64,000 nucleotides of DNA from Lolium rigidum (GCF_022539505.1 NC_061510.1:393248249-393312248), one strand, 5' to 3'; numbered from the stretch's first letter, positions 46,026-58,495 are shown. Program-made: numbers and translations. The notes: generated by a model not told the origin, from the sequence alone.

Positions 46026-46997
46026 TTATTTTAGCATGCCTTCAAGACCAGGGGGTACACTCCTATTATTTTTGTAAGAATTACCATAAGAATTACCATT
46101 ATTAGAAGGATATGGCCTATAGCTGTTACCAAAATTATTCCTATAAGCATTGTTGTTGAAATTATTATTTTTAATGAAGTTCACATCAACATGCTCTTCT
46201 TGAGCAACCAATGAAGCTAAAGGAACATTATTAGGATCAACATTAGATCTACCATTCACAAGCATAGACATAATAACATCGATCTTATCACTCAAGGAGG
46301 GGGTTTCTTCAACAGAATTTACCTTCTTACCTTGTGGAGTCCTTTCCGTGTGCCATTCAGAGTAATTTATCATCATATCATCAAGAAGCTTTGTTGCCGC
46401 CCCCAAAATGATGGACATAAAAGTACCTCCAGCAGCTGAATCCAATAGGTTCCGCGAAGAAAAATTCAGTCCTGCATAAAAGGTTTGGATGATCATCCAA
46501 GTAGTTAGTCCATGGGTAGGGCAATTCTTTACCAAAGATTTCATTCTTTCCCATGCTTGAGCAACATGTTCATTATCCAATTGCTTAAAATTCATTATGC
46601 TATTTCTCAAAGATATAATTTTAGCAGGAGGATAATATCTACCAATGAAAGCATCTTTACATTAGTCCATGAATCAATACTATTCTTAGGCAAAGATAGC
46701 AACCAATCTTTAGCTCTTCCTCTTAAGGAGAAAGGAAACAATTTCAGTTTTATAATGTCTCCATCTACATCCTTATACTTTTGCATTTCACAAAGTTCAA
46801 CAAAATTATTAAGATGGGCAGCAAGCATCATCGGAATTAACACCAGAAAATTGCTCTCTCATAACAAGATTTAGTAAAGCAGGTTTAATTTCATAAAATT
46901 CTGCTGTAGTAGCAGGTGGAGCAATAGGTGTGCATAAGAAATCATTATTATTTGTGCTAGTGAAGTCACACAACTTAGTATTCTCAGGAGTACCCAT
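46026..46997 (-). pseudogene. Element D gag (Athila type), frameshifted
   Basis: The gag starts with MGTPENTKLCDFTSTNNN at 46997. Frame is lost near 46825, and the capsid-like core continues in another frame (HLNNFVELCEMQKYKDVDGD, LFPFSLRGRAKDWLLSLPKN). It is lost again near 46670 and resumes at 46610 with NFKQLDNEHVAQAWERMKSL and AGLNFSSRNLLDSAAGGTFM, then an Asn-rich tail (NNFNNNAYRNNFGNSY) and a stop at 46026. The order and motifs are those of plant Athila Gag, the particle-forming protein. The Asn-rich tail replaces a zinc knuckle. It is the only gag in the B-E group of this window. Confidence 0.82.
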
Positions 46998-47234
46998 TTT
47001 AGCAGTAGTAAATAAAGCAAACTAAAAAAACAAAATGCAAGTAACTAATTTTTTTGTGTTTTTAATATAGAGAACGCAAACAAGACAGTAAATAAAGTAA
47101 AGCTAGTAACTAATTTTTTGTGTGTCTTTGATATAAAGAAAGCAAACAAAGCAGTAAATAAAGTAAAGTAAAGCAAGACAAAAACAAAGTAAGAGATTGG
47201 ATGTGGGAGACTCCCCTTGCAGCGTGTCTTGATC

Positions 47235-47252
47235 TCCCCGGCAACGGCGCCA
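47235..47252 (-). other. Element D primer-binding site
   Basis: The minus strand reads TGGCGCCGTTGCCGGGGA, 11 bases from the LTR end at 47264. It confirms minus orientation. Confidence 0.9.
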
Positions 47253-47263
47253 GAAATTTAGCT

Positions 47264-48861
47264 TGATGACGCGTAGAGCACACGCCCGTTGGGAACGCCA
47301 AGTGGAAGGTGTGATGCGTAGAGCAGCAAGTTTCCTCGCAAGAAACCAAGGTTTATCGAACCGAGTAGGAGTCAAGGGCCACGTGAAGGTTGTTGGTGAC
47401 AGAGTGTAGTGCGGCGCAACACCAGGGATTCCGGCGCCAACGTGGAACCTGCACAACACAATCAAAATACTTTGCCCCAACGTAACAGTGAGGTTGTCAA
47501 TCTCACCGGCTTGCTGTAAACAATGGATTAAATGTATGGTGTGGAAAATGATGTTTGTTTGCGAAGAACAGTAGAGAACAATGATTGTAGTAGATTGTAT
47601 TTCAGATGTAAAAGAATGGACCAGGGTCCACAGTTCACTAGTGGTGTCTCTCCAATAAGATAAATAGCATGTTGGGTGAACAAATTACAGTTGGGCAATT
47701 GACAAATAGAGAGGGCATAACAATGCACATACATATCATGATGACTACTATGAGATTTAATCGGGGCATTACGACAAAGTACATAGACCGCTATCCGACA
47801 TGCATCTATGCCTAAAAAGTCCACCTTCGGGTTAGCATCCGCACCCCTTCCGGTATTAAGTTGCAAACAACAGACAATTGCATTAAGTATGGTGCGTAAT
47901 GTAATCAACACAAATATCCTTAGACAAAGCATTGATGTTTTATCCCTAGTGGCAACAGCACATCCACAACCTTAGAACTTTCTGTCACTGTCCCAGATTC
48001 AATGGAGGCATGAACCCACTATCGAGTATAAATACTCCCTCTTGGAGTCACAAGTATCAACTTGGCCAGAGCCTCTACTAGCAACGGAGAGCATGCAAGA
48101 ACATAAACAACACATATATGATAGATTGATAATCAACTTGACATAGTATTCCATATTCATCGGATCCCAACAAACACAACATGTAGCATTACAAATAGAT
48201 GATCTTGATCATGATAGGCAGCTCACAAGATCTAATATGATAGCACAATGAGGAGAAGACAACCATCTAGCTACCGCTATGGACCCATAGTCCAAGGATG
48301 AACTACTCACACATCAGTCCGGAGGCGATCATGGTGATGTAGAGTCCTCCGGGAGATGATTCCCCTCTCCGGCAGGGTGCCGGAGGCGATCTCCTGAATC
48401 CCCCGAGATGGGATTGGCGGCGGCGGCGGCTCTAGAACTTTTTCCGTATCTTGGCTCTCGGTAATAGGGTTTTCGCGACGGAGAGTATAAGTAGGCGGAA
48501 GGGCAGAGTCGGGAGGCTCACGAGGGCCCCACCCCATAGGCCGGCGCGGGCCCCATGCTGGCCGCGCCGCCCTATGGTGTCGGCGCCTTGTGGCCCCAAT
48601 TCGTATCTCCTTCGGTCTTCTGGAAGCTCCGTAGAAAAATAAGACCCTGGGCGTTCGTTTCATCCAATTCCGAGAATATTTTCTGTGTAGGATTTCTGAA
48701 ACCAAAAACAGCACAAAACAGAACTGGCGCTTCGGCATCTCGTTAATAGGTTAGTGCCGGAAAATTCGTATAAATGATGTAAAGTATGTATAAAACATGT
48801 GAGTATTATCATAAAACTAGCATGGAACATAAGAAATTATAGATACGTTTGAGACGTATCA
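47264..48861 (-). mobile_element. Element D 5' LTR
   Basis: The 1598-bp LTR in minus sense starts TGATACGTCTCAAACG at 48861 and ends CGCGTCATCA at 47264. It is the same family and length as the solo LTR at 25205-26802. It abuts TAT-2 antisense-gene sequence at 48862. Its 3' partner LTR is not in the window. Confidence 0.92.
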
Positions 48862-49886
48862 CTTATTGACTCCTCTCCTTGACGATGTAAGTTATCCTTT
48901 CTTATCTCGTCATACTCTTTGTTTACTCGATTTTTTTTGACTTCTTGATGTTGTTATTTTGCCTGTCGACTATTTTGCAGCCCGTGATGAAGGAGATGGT
49001 CAACATAGGCTCCCGTTTTATTGGGTTCCATGACGAGGCTAACTCTCTGAGGAGTAAGTTTTTACTGCGCATATTACCTTATGTTTTTTGCGTGTCTTAT
49101 AATCTGATCCCTCCTTTTTTCAGAGGCGTTACATCTTGCCGAGAAGCGCGCCAATGACTTGGAGAAAAAGCTTAAAGCCAGCGAGAAAGCTCGCAAAAAG
49201 GTTGCGGAAGATGATGCTGGTGTCGAAGATCTTCGAGAAAGACTTCACGCCGCCGAAAATGCCTTAAGCGATAAAGAAACAAAGCTTGCCCAACGGGAGG
49301 CCGCCATAATTGCACGCTTTGAGACGCAGTCCGCCAGATTTTCGAGTAATATTACCTTTCCCTTCTCTGCTTTTTTTATTTGCGTGTCTATGCCAGCGTC
49401 ATATCTATATTGATAGGATACTTCCTTTTTCCAGTAGGAAAAATTGGTGAGATATACACCAGGAACCAGGACTTAGATGAAGATCGCCTCCTGGATACTC
49501 TCACAGTCCTGGAGATGAATTGCTCCCTGGTGCGCGAATGCTTGAAGTTGGCGCGGACTGCGTTTGAACGCATCTTCCCGCACTTCTACCCGAAGCTTGA
49601 CCTGCCCGAGAGATTTGACCAGCTCATCAAACACCTCAATGAAAAAGATGACCAAGCTTTGGAGCATCGCCAAGAAAGTCTAAAGATTGGAGTCAAAGGC
49701 ACTATTGCTCTTGTGGCGGCTAGAGGTGAAAAAATTGACTGGACCAAAGTTGTTGCTGTCAGAGGCTTAAACAACGACAAGTGAACTACTCTGATAAAGA
49801 ATGCAAAGTTATTCTCGAGGAAAATCATCGCCATCCTTGACCCGAGATCTTCTACCTCTGCCAGCACTGTCCAAACGGAGGTTAAG
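48862..49886 (+). pseudogene. TAT-2 antisense gene, exons 4-6 equivalent
   Basis: The 5' exons are missing because element D abuts here. Predicted exons with GT/AG borders: 48981-49053 (VMKEMVNIGSRFIGFHDEAN), 49124-49345 (coiled coil, LEKKLKASEKARKKVAEDD) and 49435-49886 (LARTAFERIFPHFYPKLDLP, EKIDWTKV). They correspond one to one with TAT-1 exons at 16338, 16159 and 15863. A frameshift near 49770 hides the C-terminal segment. The gene runs opposite to TAT-2 pol. Conservation of splice sites in two diverged elements indicates it was once expressed and spliced. Function unknown. Confidence 0.6.
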
Positions 49887-50079
49887 TAGACAAACTTGTA
49901 CTCTCCTTTTTGTTTGTAGATATTTCCGCCTTTTGTTGCTACCAATCATTGTGTAAGCGCCTTACGATCCACATCTTTTGGAAACTCCTTTGTGTAATGT
50001 ATTATGGCTATGAATGAAAAAAAGTTCGCCTTGCTGAATGATTGATTTCAAGAATATTTTGCTTTCCAGTTGATTTTTG

Positions 50080-51026
50080 ACAACTATACCGGAGCTGGAT
50101 ATTCCGACACATCTCCTGGCATCACACTCTGCGAAACTTCCCGAAAATACTTCCTTGGATGTTTTGTCGTGTCCTGACTCGATGAAAAGGGAGATGGCAG
50201 ATTTACGACAACAACTTCAATCGATGAAGAAGCAAACCATGACTACCTTGGAACAAGCACGAAAATCCTCGGATCGCGAACAAGATGCTCTCGTGAAGCG
50301 CGAGAATCTCTTGAATTGGAGAATACTGCAAATTCCAACGCCGCCCGCTCTGTTCAACGTGAAAACTACATGCTGGAGCTGATGACTAATGCAAGTCAGG
50401 ATATGGCTGGTACCTTTCTGTATTTATCCGTGTACTATATTGCTTTTTCTTTGTCTCCAGTAGGTGCTTTTTTAGATACTGCTGCTGAAGAACAGAGGGT
50501 GAACTTGCGGGTTGATAGCCTTCTACGTCTCGTGAGACATAACAATATTGATTTTTGGGCAGATGAAACACGATGTCGCTGTATTATTCAATTTCAAGAT
50601 CGTGTCACCCGGACTCGAGAGTTTTTTGACTTCTGTAACAGTACCCTGGCCATGGTATATAACGCTATGTTTCCTCGCAATCCTCAACCCGAAAATCTTA
50701 CTCAACTCATGGATAAATTTAAGGATGTACGCAATATTCATGACTTCGTGAAAGCTCAGATGGTTGCTGGCGCCAAATTTACTTTGATTTGGCTGAGGAT
50801 TTACCACCCGAAGATGGATCTTAACGAAGTCATGGAAAGTGTTCTAGTGACAAGCTCAAAGAGGAAAATAAAGCTTGACTGACATGTTGCGGCTGTGTCT
50901 CATGTTGCTGAAAAAATGATAGATAAACTTCTTGAGATAGACTCTTCCTTCTTCAAAGAATATCGATATGATGATTCAACGCAACAAATGCTTGCTGCAA
51001 AGGAAAATATAGATAGATTGATATAG
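50080..51026 (+). pseudogene. TAT-2 antisense gene, second module
   Basis: This is the homologue of 15195-14215. The first part, about 50080-50409, carries MKREMADLRQQLQSMKKQTM and ends at a GTACCT donor after QDMAG. The second exon, 50461-51026, follows a TCTCCAG acceptor and carries RCRCIIQFQDRVTRTREFFD, IHDFVKAQMVAGAKFTLIWL and IYHPKMDL. An in-frame stop at 50880 and a frameshift near 50300 are present. It resembles the C-terminal part of the preceding gene (a helical domain ending in a KLDL-type motif), consistent with tandem duplication. Confidence 0.55.
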
Positions 51027-51700
51027 GAACTCCTTGTATTGCCTGGTTGTTTGAGGTTTGAACCAAGACGCAATTTTGTACATATGTTCTTGTCATATGT
51101 TTTGTTTATTAAATGTCGGGTCCTTGTTTGGACAATACTATTCTCACATATACTATATTGTCGTGTCTTATTTCAAGATTTTGGCGAGACAGTCAAGCAG
51201 TCAAGGCAAAATTCTTCTGATGGTGAACACTTCTATTGAACTGTGATGTTCTTCTTAGCCCCCGAGTATTTGGGGTAACGCAGAGTTACTGTTTGCTTGT
51301 TTTTTATTCAAGAGGCTTTGTTGAAGCCAAGGTGAATATATTGCGATATTTTGTCGAGTTAATCTATGTTATGTTTTGCGGGTTCTAGCCCCCGAGCGTT
51401 GCTTGCAGAGAATAAGATAAAAATATTTGCCATTACTATTTTTGTTCCAACCATGCTATATTGCAGCAAAGCAAGCCCGCCTCATTAAAAAAACTTTTAA
51501 CCCCACTCGGTGCCCTGAAAGGAAAAGAGTGCGTCTGAAAACTTGCGAGTTGTTCAGATACAATGTATGTTTACATGGTTGCTACTATATTGACTTCCTT
51601 CTACGCGTCGAAACACCGCAACTGTGCAACGTTCCACGGGTTCCCTTCATCTTTTCCTGTCTATTTATCTTTTAGCTGATAGGCTCCTCCTGGAATAACT
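51027..51700 (-). mobile_element. TAT-2 spacer between pol and the antisense gene
   Basis: Non-coding, with AGCCCCCGAG motifs (51256 and 51388) that reverse-match the CTCGGGGGCT motifs of TAT-1. It includes the 3' end of pol and the 3' end of the opposing gene. No other feature is seen. Confidence 0.65.
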
Positions 51701-52770
51701 TCGGTGACGATGTATGGTCCCAGCTATGGTGATTCCAACTTCTTGTGGCCGTCCCGCTTAAGTCGAAGAAGGATCGCCAACTTCGAAAGAAGTGGGTCGC
51801 AACCGTCGACTGTGGTAGTTCTTGAGGTTCTGTTGTATGTGCTTACTCTTGATAGAACCACATCTCTTGCTTCATCAATTGCATCAACGTCATCCTCGAG
51901 TTCCTTTTGCGAGGCCTCTTCGTCATATTGCACGACTCTATGTGAATTATGTTCTATTTCTGTCGGGAGTACTGCTTCAGCACCGTGAACCAGAAAGAAA
52001 GGAGTTTCCCATGTTGCTGCATTTGGTGTTGTTCGTAAGCTCCATAACACGGAGGGTAACTTGTCGACCCAAGCGTGTCTTGCTTTCTCGAGTGGTGCCA
52101 GCAGACGTTTCTTGATACCGTTGCATATGAGACCATTTGCTTTTTCGACTTGGCCGTTGGTTTGTGGGTGTGCAACAGACACAAACTGCAACTTGATGCC
52201 CACACCTTCACAATAATCCTTGAATTCTCGGGAGGTGAAGTTACTGTCGTTGTCTGTGACTATGCTGTTAGGAACGCTGAACCGAAAAACTATGCCTTTG
52301 ATGAAATTTACCGCTGCCGTTGCATCTGCCGAAGTTACTGGTTTTGCTTCAATCCACTTGGTTAATCTGTCGACTGCTACGAGTAGATAGACGTGTCCTC
52401 CTGGCCAAGACTTATGCAATTTTCCCATGATATCTAGTCCCCATTGGGAAAAAGGCCATGCCAAAGGTATTGGCATTAGATCTGTTGCTGGAGAATGAGG
52501 TTTGGACGCGAATCTCTGGCAAGCTTCACAAGTACGCACGATCTCCTTCACATCCTCTATGGCTGATAACCAGTAAAAACCAACTCGAAAAGCTTTGCTG
52601 CGATTGCTCGACTGCTTGCATGGTGGCCACATATCCCTTCATGTATGTCCTTGAGTATGACTCGTCCTTCTTCGGGTGTAACACACCTCTGTAGTACACC
52701 CGATATGATTCGTTTGTATAGTTCTCCTTTAACCACTGTAAACGCTTTAGATCACCGAATAACTCTTCAT
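51701..52770 (-). pseudogene. TAT-2 integrase
   Basis: Minus strand, two frames. The zinc-binding N-terminal part (about 52770-52600) is frameshifted against the core at about 52620. The core (52632-51724) has CEACQRFASKPHSPATDLMP, WGLDIMGKLHKSWPGGH with the first catalytic Asp, IVTDNDSNFTSREFKDYCEG with the second and HPQTNGQVEKANGLI with the Glu. The C-terminal part reads EDDVDAIDEARDVVLSRV, as in TAT-1, then decays before SPWLGP. The enzyme would insert element DNA into the host; here it is disrupted. Confidence 0.88.
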
Positions 52771-53005
52771 GCTTCCACTGGATCTTCGGGTATTTCCTTC
52801 TTTGTGATATATGCCAGATACGTTTGCATCCAAGGGATTGTATCATCATCACCTCCTCTGGATCTTCCTCTTCATCCGTAATATGCTTCTCTGGGGCTGC
52901 TGCTGCCCCCGAGGCTTTCTTGGGTTTATCCTTTTTCTTCGACTGCTTCAGCACTACTGTTTTCTTAGGCTTGGTTGACCTCTCGCTGATTTCTTCCCAA
53001 AACAC
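52771..53005 (-). pseudogene. TAT-2 linker between RNase H and integrase
   Basis: The minus frame from 53005 (MFWEEISERSTKPKKTVVLK) is lysine-rich (KKKDKPKKASGAAAAPEKH), then acidic. It is a typical low-complexity link in Tat pol. It runs in a frame different from the aRNase H, and the preceding frame stops at 53006. Confidence 0.6.
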
Positions 53006-53851
53006 TCATGGTGGTATGGGAAGACATTGTGAACCGATATTTGCCAAATCATCTGTTTCGTCATTGCTGAGTCTGCTCACATGATTTAGTTCGCAACCAT
53101 CGAAGGTTTTCTCGAGTTCATTGTACGCATCTTTGTATGCTATCATATTGCCATTGACTATGTCACACTTGTTCATCACCTGTTGTGCGACCAACTGAGA
53201 GTCACCAAAGATTTTGAGGCGCGTGGCGCCACATGCCTTTGCCATCTTCATCCCATGGATGAGAGCTTCGTATTCTGCTTCATTGTTTGATGCATTGGGG
53301 AAAGCCATCCTCAGTATGTACTTCAACTTGTCACCTCGCGGTGAAACAAGTATCACGCCTGCTCCTGCTCCTTCTACTCTTTTGGACCCGTCAAAGTTCA
53401 TATGCCAAGTACTCGACAAATCTGGAGGTCCTGTATTTTGGAGTTCCATCCACTCTACGACGAAGTCCGGCAGAATTTGCGACTTGATTGATTTTCTTTT
53501 TTTGTATGTGATGTCCCGAGGAGAAAGCTCTATTCCCCAAAAGGAGACACGTCCTGTAGCTTCTGGATTGTTCATAATATTCAAGAGAGGTGCCTCATTA
53601 AACACTACTATCGAATGTGCTGAAAAGTAATGCCTTAGCTTTCTTGCTGACATGAAGACTCCATATGTCAGCTTCCGATAGTGCGGGTAACGCTTTTTAG
53701 ACGGTGATAAGACTTCACTAAGAAAATAGACTGGGCATTGGACTCCATGAATCTTTCCTTCATCTTCCCACTCTACTATGAGAAGTGTGCTGACCACCTG
53801 GGGTGTGGCTGCAATGTACAGCAACAGGGGTTCTTTTTCTTGTGGCCGCAA
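53006..53851 (-). pseudogene. TAT-2 dual RNase H (retroviral-type plus plant-type)
   Basis: The 281-codon open frame on the minus strand begins inside the RT-RNase H region. The first RNase H remnant has LLLYIAATPQVVSTLLIVEW and LRHYFSAHSIVVF. The second, archaeal/plant-type RNase H follows: WHMNFDGSKRVEGAGAGVIL, ASNNEAEYEALIHGMKMA, LKIFGDSQLVAQQVM and a C-terminal LSNDETDDLAN. The catalytic D-E-D-D set is visible. Two RNase H modules are diagnostic of the Tat lineage, which is why I assign both gypsy elements to it. Confidence 0.88.
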
Positions 53852-54800
53852 TTTTATGCTTCATATGCTCAAATTCCTTGTCTGCTTCTTCGTTCCACTC
53901 GAACTTCCCCTTGCTTTATAAGAGCGTAAAAGGGCAGCGCTTTTTTTCCCAACCTTGCGACGAATCTGCTTAGAGCTGCGACTCGCCCTGTCAACTGTTG
54001 TATCTCCTTGAGCTTGGTTGGTTTTTGCATCGTCAGAATGGCCTGGATTTTCTCTGGGTTCAACTCAATTCCTCTGGCTAACAGCAAGTATACGAGGAGT
54101 TCTCCCGCAAGAAGACCAAAGGAACATTTTGCCGGGTTCAGCTTGATGCGAAACTTGTCGAGATTGTCAAAGGTTTCTCAAAGATCGTCTATGAGGGATA
54201 ACCCTTGTTTTGTTTTGATGACAACGTCATCGATGTACACTTGTAAGTTTTTGCCGATTTGCGTGGCGAGGCACTTCTGCATCATCCTCTGGTATGTTGC
54301 TCCTGCGTTTTTTTAACCCGAAGGGCATTGTTCTATAGCAGAACACAACATAAGGGGTTATAAAAGCTGTCTTGACTTCATCTTCTTCTTTTAGGCGGAT
54401 TTGATTGTAACCAAAATATGCGTCCAGGAAGGAAAGACATTTGGAACCTACCGTGGAGTCGATAATTTGATCGATCCTTGGGAGGGGAAAGTGATCCTTT
54501 GGACAATGTTTATTGAGACACGTGAAATCGACGCACATGCGAAGGACTTCAGTGTTTTTCCTCGGGACCATCATTGGGTTAGCGATCCAAGTGGCCACAG
54601 TTTTTAGTTCTTTGATGAAATCCGCTTCTTCGAGTCGATGGATTTCAGATAACATAGCTTTGCGGTTCGGCTCGGAGAAACGCCACAAAGGTTGTCGAAT
54701 TGGTCTAGCTCTTGGATCCAGATTAAGTGCGTGCTTGGCAAGTTCCCTGGGTACTCCTAGCATGTCAGCTGGGCATCATGCGAAGATTTCCCAATGCTCA
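53852..54800 (-). pseudogene. TAT-2 reverse transcriptase
   Basis: The minus frame 54763-54227 carries RMCVDFTCLNKHCPKDHFPL, FLDAYFGYNQIRLKEEDEVK (first catalytic Asp) and FCYRTMPFGLK. A frameshift at about 54300 in an A/T run precedes the YIDD box, which remains encoded at about 54228-54240 (YIDDVVIKTK). The thumb/connection continues at 54087-53869 (GIELNPEKIQAILTMQKPTK, ALSRFVARLGKKALPF). At least three breaks make it non-functional as assembled. Upstream to 55240 the pol frame is degraded. Confidence 0.88.
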
Positions 54801-55460
54801 CGGAGGAACTCGACGAGCGCGCTTTCCTATGCGCTATCCAAGTTGGTTGCGATGGATGCCGTCTTTTTGGGACCTGTTGGGTGGATCTGCACTTCCTTAG
54901 AATATTTGGAGGTGTCAAAAGCTTGCTCCTGCAAGGATCTACCTCCGTCGGGTAATACGTCGTGATTGGTGGTGAGTTTAGTTGACTCGTATTCATCTTG
55001 CATTCCAAATGATTCGGACAACTTGTGAAAGTCCATGTCGCACTTATCAGACAGGGCAAAGCTTCCCTTAACCATTATTGGGCCCTTAGGTCCAGGGATC
55101 CTCCACAGCTGATATGTATAGTGCGGCACTGCCATAAATCTAGCATATGCGGGTCATCCCAAGAGTGCATAATACTGTGACGGCCAATCTATCACCTCGA
55201 ACTCAAGCTTTTCCTTCCTGAAATTTTCTTTGGTTCCGAACTACACGTCGAGTGCTATTTTTCCCAAGGGATAAGTTGGTTTCTCGGGTGTGATGCCATG
55301 AAAGAGCGTGTCTGTTGGTGCCAGGTTAACCAATGAGATTTTCATCTTCCTCAGCGTATCCGCATAAATGAGATTTATGTTGCATCCTCCATCAATGAAT
55401 ATGCGAGAAACATCGTATCCCTCTGGCGGATCCAAGTGAGCCCAAGGGGGTGCACTGGAT
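54801..55460 (-). pseudogene. TAT-2 protease and protease-RT linker
   Basis: The minus frame 55435-55241 shows SRIFIDGGCNINLIYADTL, the aspartic-protease active-site region. The usual DGGSS-type motif is changed to DGGC. KPTYPLGKIALDV follows and then a stop. The link toward RT (55135-54827) retains YTYQLWRIPGPKGPIMVKGS in another frame. The remainder is broken by stops. Confidence 0.72.
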
Positions 55461-55742
55461 ACCGGTTAAAAATATTTTTCTTCACTAAATACTAGATTTT
55501 CACCCTATGTGCAACCTGAAAAATAATTTTTTTCTCTAATCTGGCACCTTCTGCTGCAGCTTGGCACCCTGCTTACATATCCTCTAGCTCTGCCACTGGT
55601 ATCCCTCAATGACTGCTGGTAATACCATTGTTGAGTGCTCTGGACGCGGTACTTGTGGTGGATATCCTCTATAGAGAATCCTATTGGTTGACCCGACCAA
55701 TTCAAATACTCGATAGTTGGCGGGGTGCCAACACTGCCATGT
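55461..55742 (-). pseudogene. TAT-2 gag-protease junction, degraded
   Basis: A partial minus frame (55705-55505) has LNWSGQPIGFSIEDIHHKY-like residues known at the start of Tat protease domains. It is followed by about 90 bases of unmatched AT-rich sequence (about 55460-55550) that interrupt the domain. Confidence 0.5.
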
Positions 55743-56970
55743 TTAATGCCACGAAATCAGCTTCTGCGATCTATTCGATGATCTGCCCTTCTGGATCATC
55801 GACACCGCTCCCTTTGTAGGGGTGAAATCATCATTAGCACTTGGAGGACCTGCAATTTGTAGCTGGTGCTGGTTCGCGCTGGTAATTACGGGTGGTGGTG
55901 GCAATGGTACATGCACCTCACTCCTTAGCCCTTGTGTGTATCCTCTCCTCATTGCCTCCGCTTGCGTACTCTCTATCGCTCTTCGCATAGCTTGAAAAAT
56001 TCGGTAATCTTTCTGGAGGTGACCTGACTGTCTTCTTCCGTAGAGTCAATGTAAAAATGCATCTGACATAGCCCGTTCAAAAGTTCCTCGGGTGACACAT
56101 TGTATGGCCTTGGAAACCTGGGTCGATTATTTTGTCTACTAGAACTTGGTGCATCTCTGTGATCACTTCGTTGCTCACTGCTCCTGTGATAATCATCACG
56201 ATGGTTTCCACCATTCTTTCCTTGGAAGCCAGCCGATACTTGGCCGGGACCATCGTATTCCGCGAAGTTGCGGAAACATCGCATGTGCTACTTGTTGTTT
56301 CTATTGTGATCTTTTTCGGGTGATCTCTGCCATTTGTTGTGAATAGCGTCCTGACCGTCAGCCCACCGATTTGCTATTTCCATGAGTTCTGCTACTGTTC
56401 TTGGGTTAGATCTCCAGAACTCTTCGATGAGGTCCCTTCTACGTATGCCTGCGACGAATGTGTCGATTGCCCTTTCATCAGACATGTGCTCAGCCGAATT
56501 TTTGATGATGCTCCACCGCTGAATATACGTTCTCATCGATTCGTCTGATTTCTGCTTGCAAGTTCTTAACTGCTCTATTGACGCTGGTTTTTTGCACGTG
56601 GAGCAAAAATTCTTCACGAACAGGTCCTCGAAGGTTTTCCAACTATCTATGGATCTCTCTGGAAACTTCCTCATCCAGGATCTTGCGGCTCCACTGAGGT
56701 GAACTTGGATGCTTTGCATAGTTGTTGCTCTCGTGCCACCCATCAATTTTACTGTCTCTAGATAGTCGAACAAGGAACAACCAATCCTCTAGATCTTGAA
56801 GTCCGTCAAACTTTGTATAGTTGTCGGGTAATTTGAAACTAGTGGATACTCGAGTTTTGCGAACCCTTCGGGTAAATCAAGGGAGTCCACACAAGTCTTC
56901 ATCACTATCCTCTGTTGTTTAATGACTTTCTCGAGTTATGTTTTCTCGACCTCTTTCCTCGCGTGCTCTG
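55743..56970 (-). pseudogene. TAT-2 gag, 5' part cut by element E
   Basis: The minus frame 56773-56288 holds the Retrotrans_gag core: MQSIQVHLSGAARSWMRKFP, SWKTFEDLFVKNFCSTCKKP and DTFVAGIRRRDLIEEFWRSN. The C-terminal part continues in other frames (56284-55973, RRPRF/SSRQNNRPRFPRPYN-like; 55988-55743, IESTQAEAMRRGYTQGLRSE). Upstream residues (DLPEGFAKLEY, about 56880) are in frame only in pieces, and the N-terminus is missing where element E inserted at 56971. Gag would form the particle; here it is decayed. Confidence 0.82.
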
Positions 56971-58480
56971 TGATAACCCACAAGTATAGGGGATCGCAAC
57001 AGTCTTCGAGGGAAGTAAAACCCAAATTTATTGATTCGACACAAGGGGAGGTAAAGAATACTTATAAGCCTTAACAAGCTGAGTTGTCAATTCAGTTGCA
57101 CCTGGAAAAGCACTAGTAACGGGGGTGATGTGAAAGCAGCGAGTAATATGAGAGCGAGTAGTAACGATAACACAGCAGCGATAGCGTGTAATATGAGAGC
57201 AATGGCACCAGAAAATAGTTGATACTTCCAATGTCATATGGAAACGAGTATATGATGATGAGAGATGGACCGGGGTTCCCAGCTATCTACACTAGTGGTA
57301 ACTCTCCAATAACAAGTGTTGAGTGAACAAATTACAGTTGGGAAATTGATAGGATTGAAATAGCATTAAGACAGAACATCAAGATTATTAATCATGTAGG
57401 CATGTTTTCCATATATAGTCATACGTGCTCGCAAACTTGTACAACATCTTTTGTCCAACCAGCCGGTGGCAGTCGGGCCTCAAGGGAATCTACTGGCAAT
57501 TAAGGTACTCCTTTTAATAGAGCACCGGAGCAAAGCATTAACACTTGGTGAAAACATGTGATCCTCATATCACAACCTTCCCCTCCGGTTGTCCCAATTT
57601 CTGTCACTTTGGGGCCTCGGGTTTCGGACAGCAATATGTGCAAACAACTTGTAGATACAATCTAAGCAATAAGTATAGAGCTTAAATCTAAGATCATGCC
57701 ACTCGGGCCCTAGTGACAAGCATTAAACACAACAAGATTGCAGCAACAATAACTTCATAAACTTTATAGTAACAATCCATCTGATCCCAACAAACACAAC
57801 ACCGATTACATCAGATGAATCTCAATCATGTAAGGCAGCTCATGAGATCATTGTATTGAAGTACATGGGGGAGAGAGTACCAACTAGCTATAGCTAGAAC
57901 CCGTAGTCCATGGGGGAACTACTCACGGAGCATGATGGAGGCGGTGGCGTCGATGGAGATGGCTTCCGGGGGCACTTCCCGTCCCGGCAGGGTGCCGGAA
58001 CAGAGACTTATGTCCCCCGAAACGGAGTTTTGCGATGGTGGCGGCGCCCCTGGAGTCTTTCTGGAGTTTCGTCAATTGGTATCACGTTTTTAGGTCGAAA
58101 GGGGTCTTATAGGCGAAGAGGCGGCGCAGGGAGGTGCCTGGGGCCTCATCACCATAGGCTGGCGCGGCCAGGCCTGGGGTCGCGCCGCCTTATGGTGTGG
58201 TGGCCCTCTGGCCCGCCTCCGACTCTCCTTCGGTGTTCTGGGGTCTTCCGGGAAAAATAAGATACTGGGTCTTTGTTTCGTCGAATTCCGAGAATATTGC
58301 CCGAACAACCTTTCTGGAACCAAAAACAGCAGAAAACAGGAACTCGCACTTCGGCATCTTGTTAATAGGTTAGTTCCGGAAAATGCATGAAATCATTATA
58401 AAGTGTGAGCAAAACATGTAGGTATTTTCATAAAACAAGCATGGAACATCAGAAATTATAGGTACATTGGAGACGTATCA
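56971..58480 (-). mobile_element. Element E 3' LTR
   Basis: The 1510-bp LTR on plus reads TGATAACCCACAAG...GAGACGTATCA. It is the B family in reverse orientation, followed by the reverse PPT at 58482. The left flank is CTCTG (56966-56970); the matching right flank is outside the window. Confidence 0.93.
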
Positions 58481-58481
58481 A

Positions 58482-58495
58482 GCATCCCCAAGCTT
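58482..58495 (-). other. Element E polypurine tract
   Basis: The minus strand reads AAGCTTGGGGATGC next to the 3' LTR, identical to those of B and C. Confidence 0.85.
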
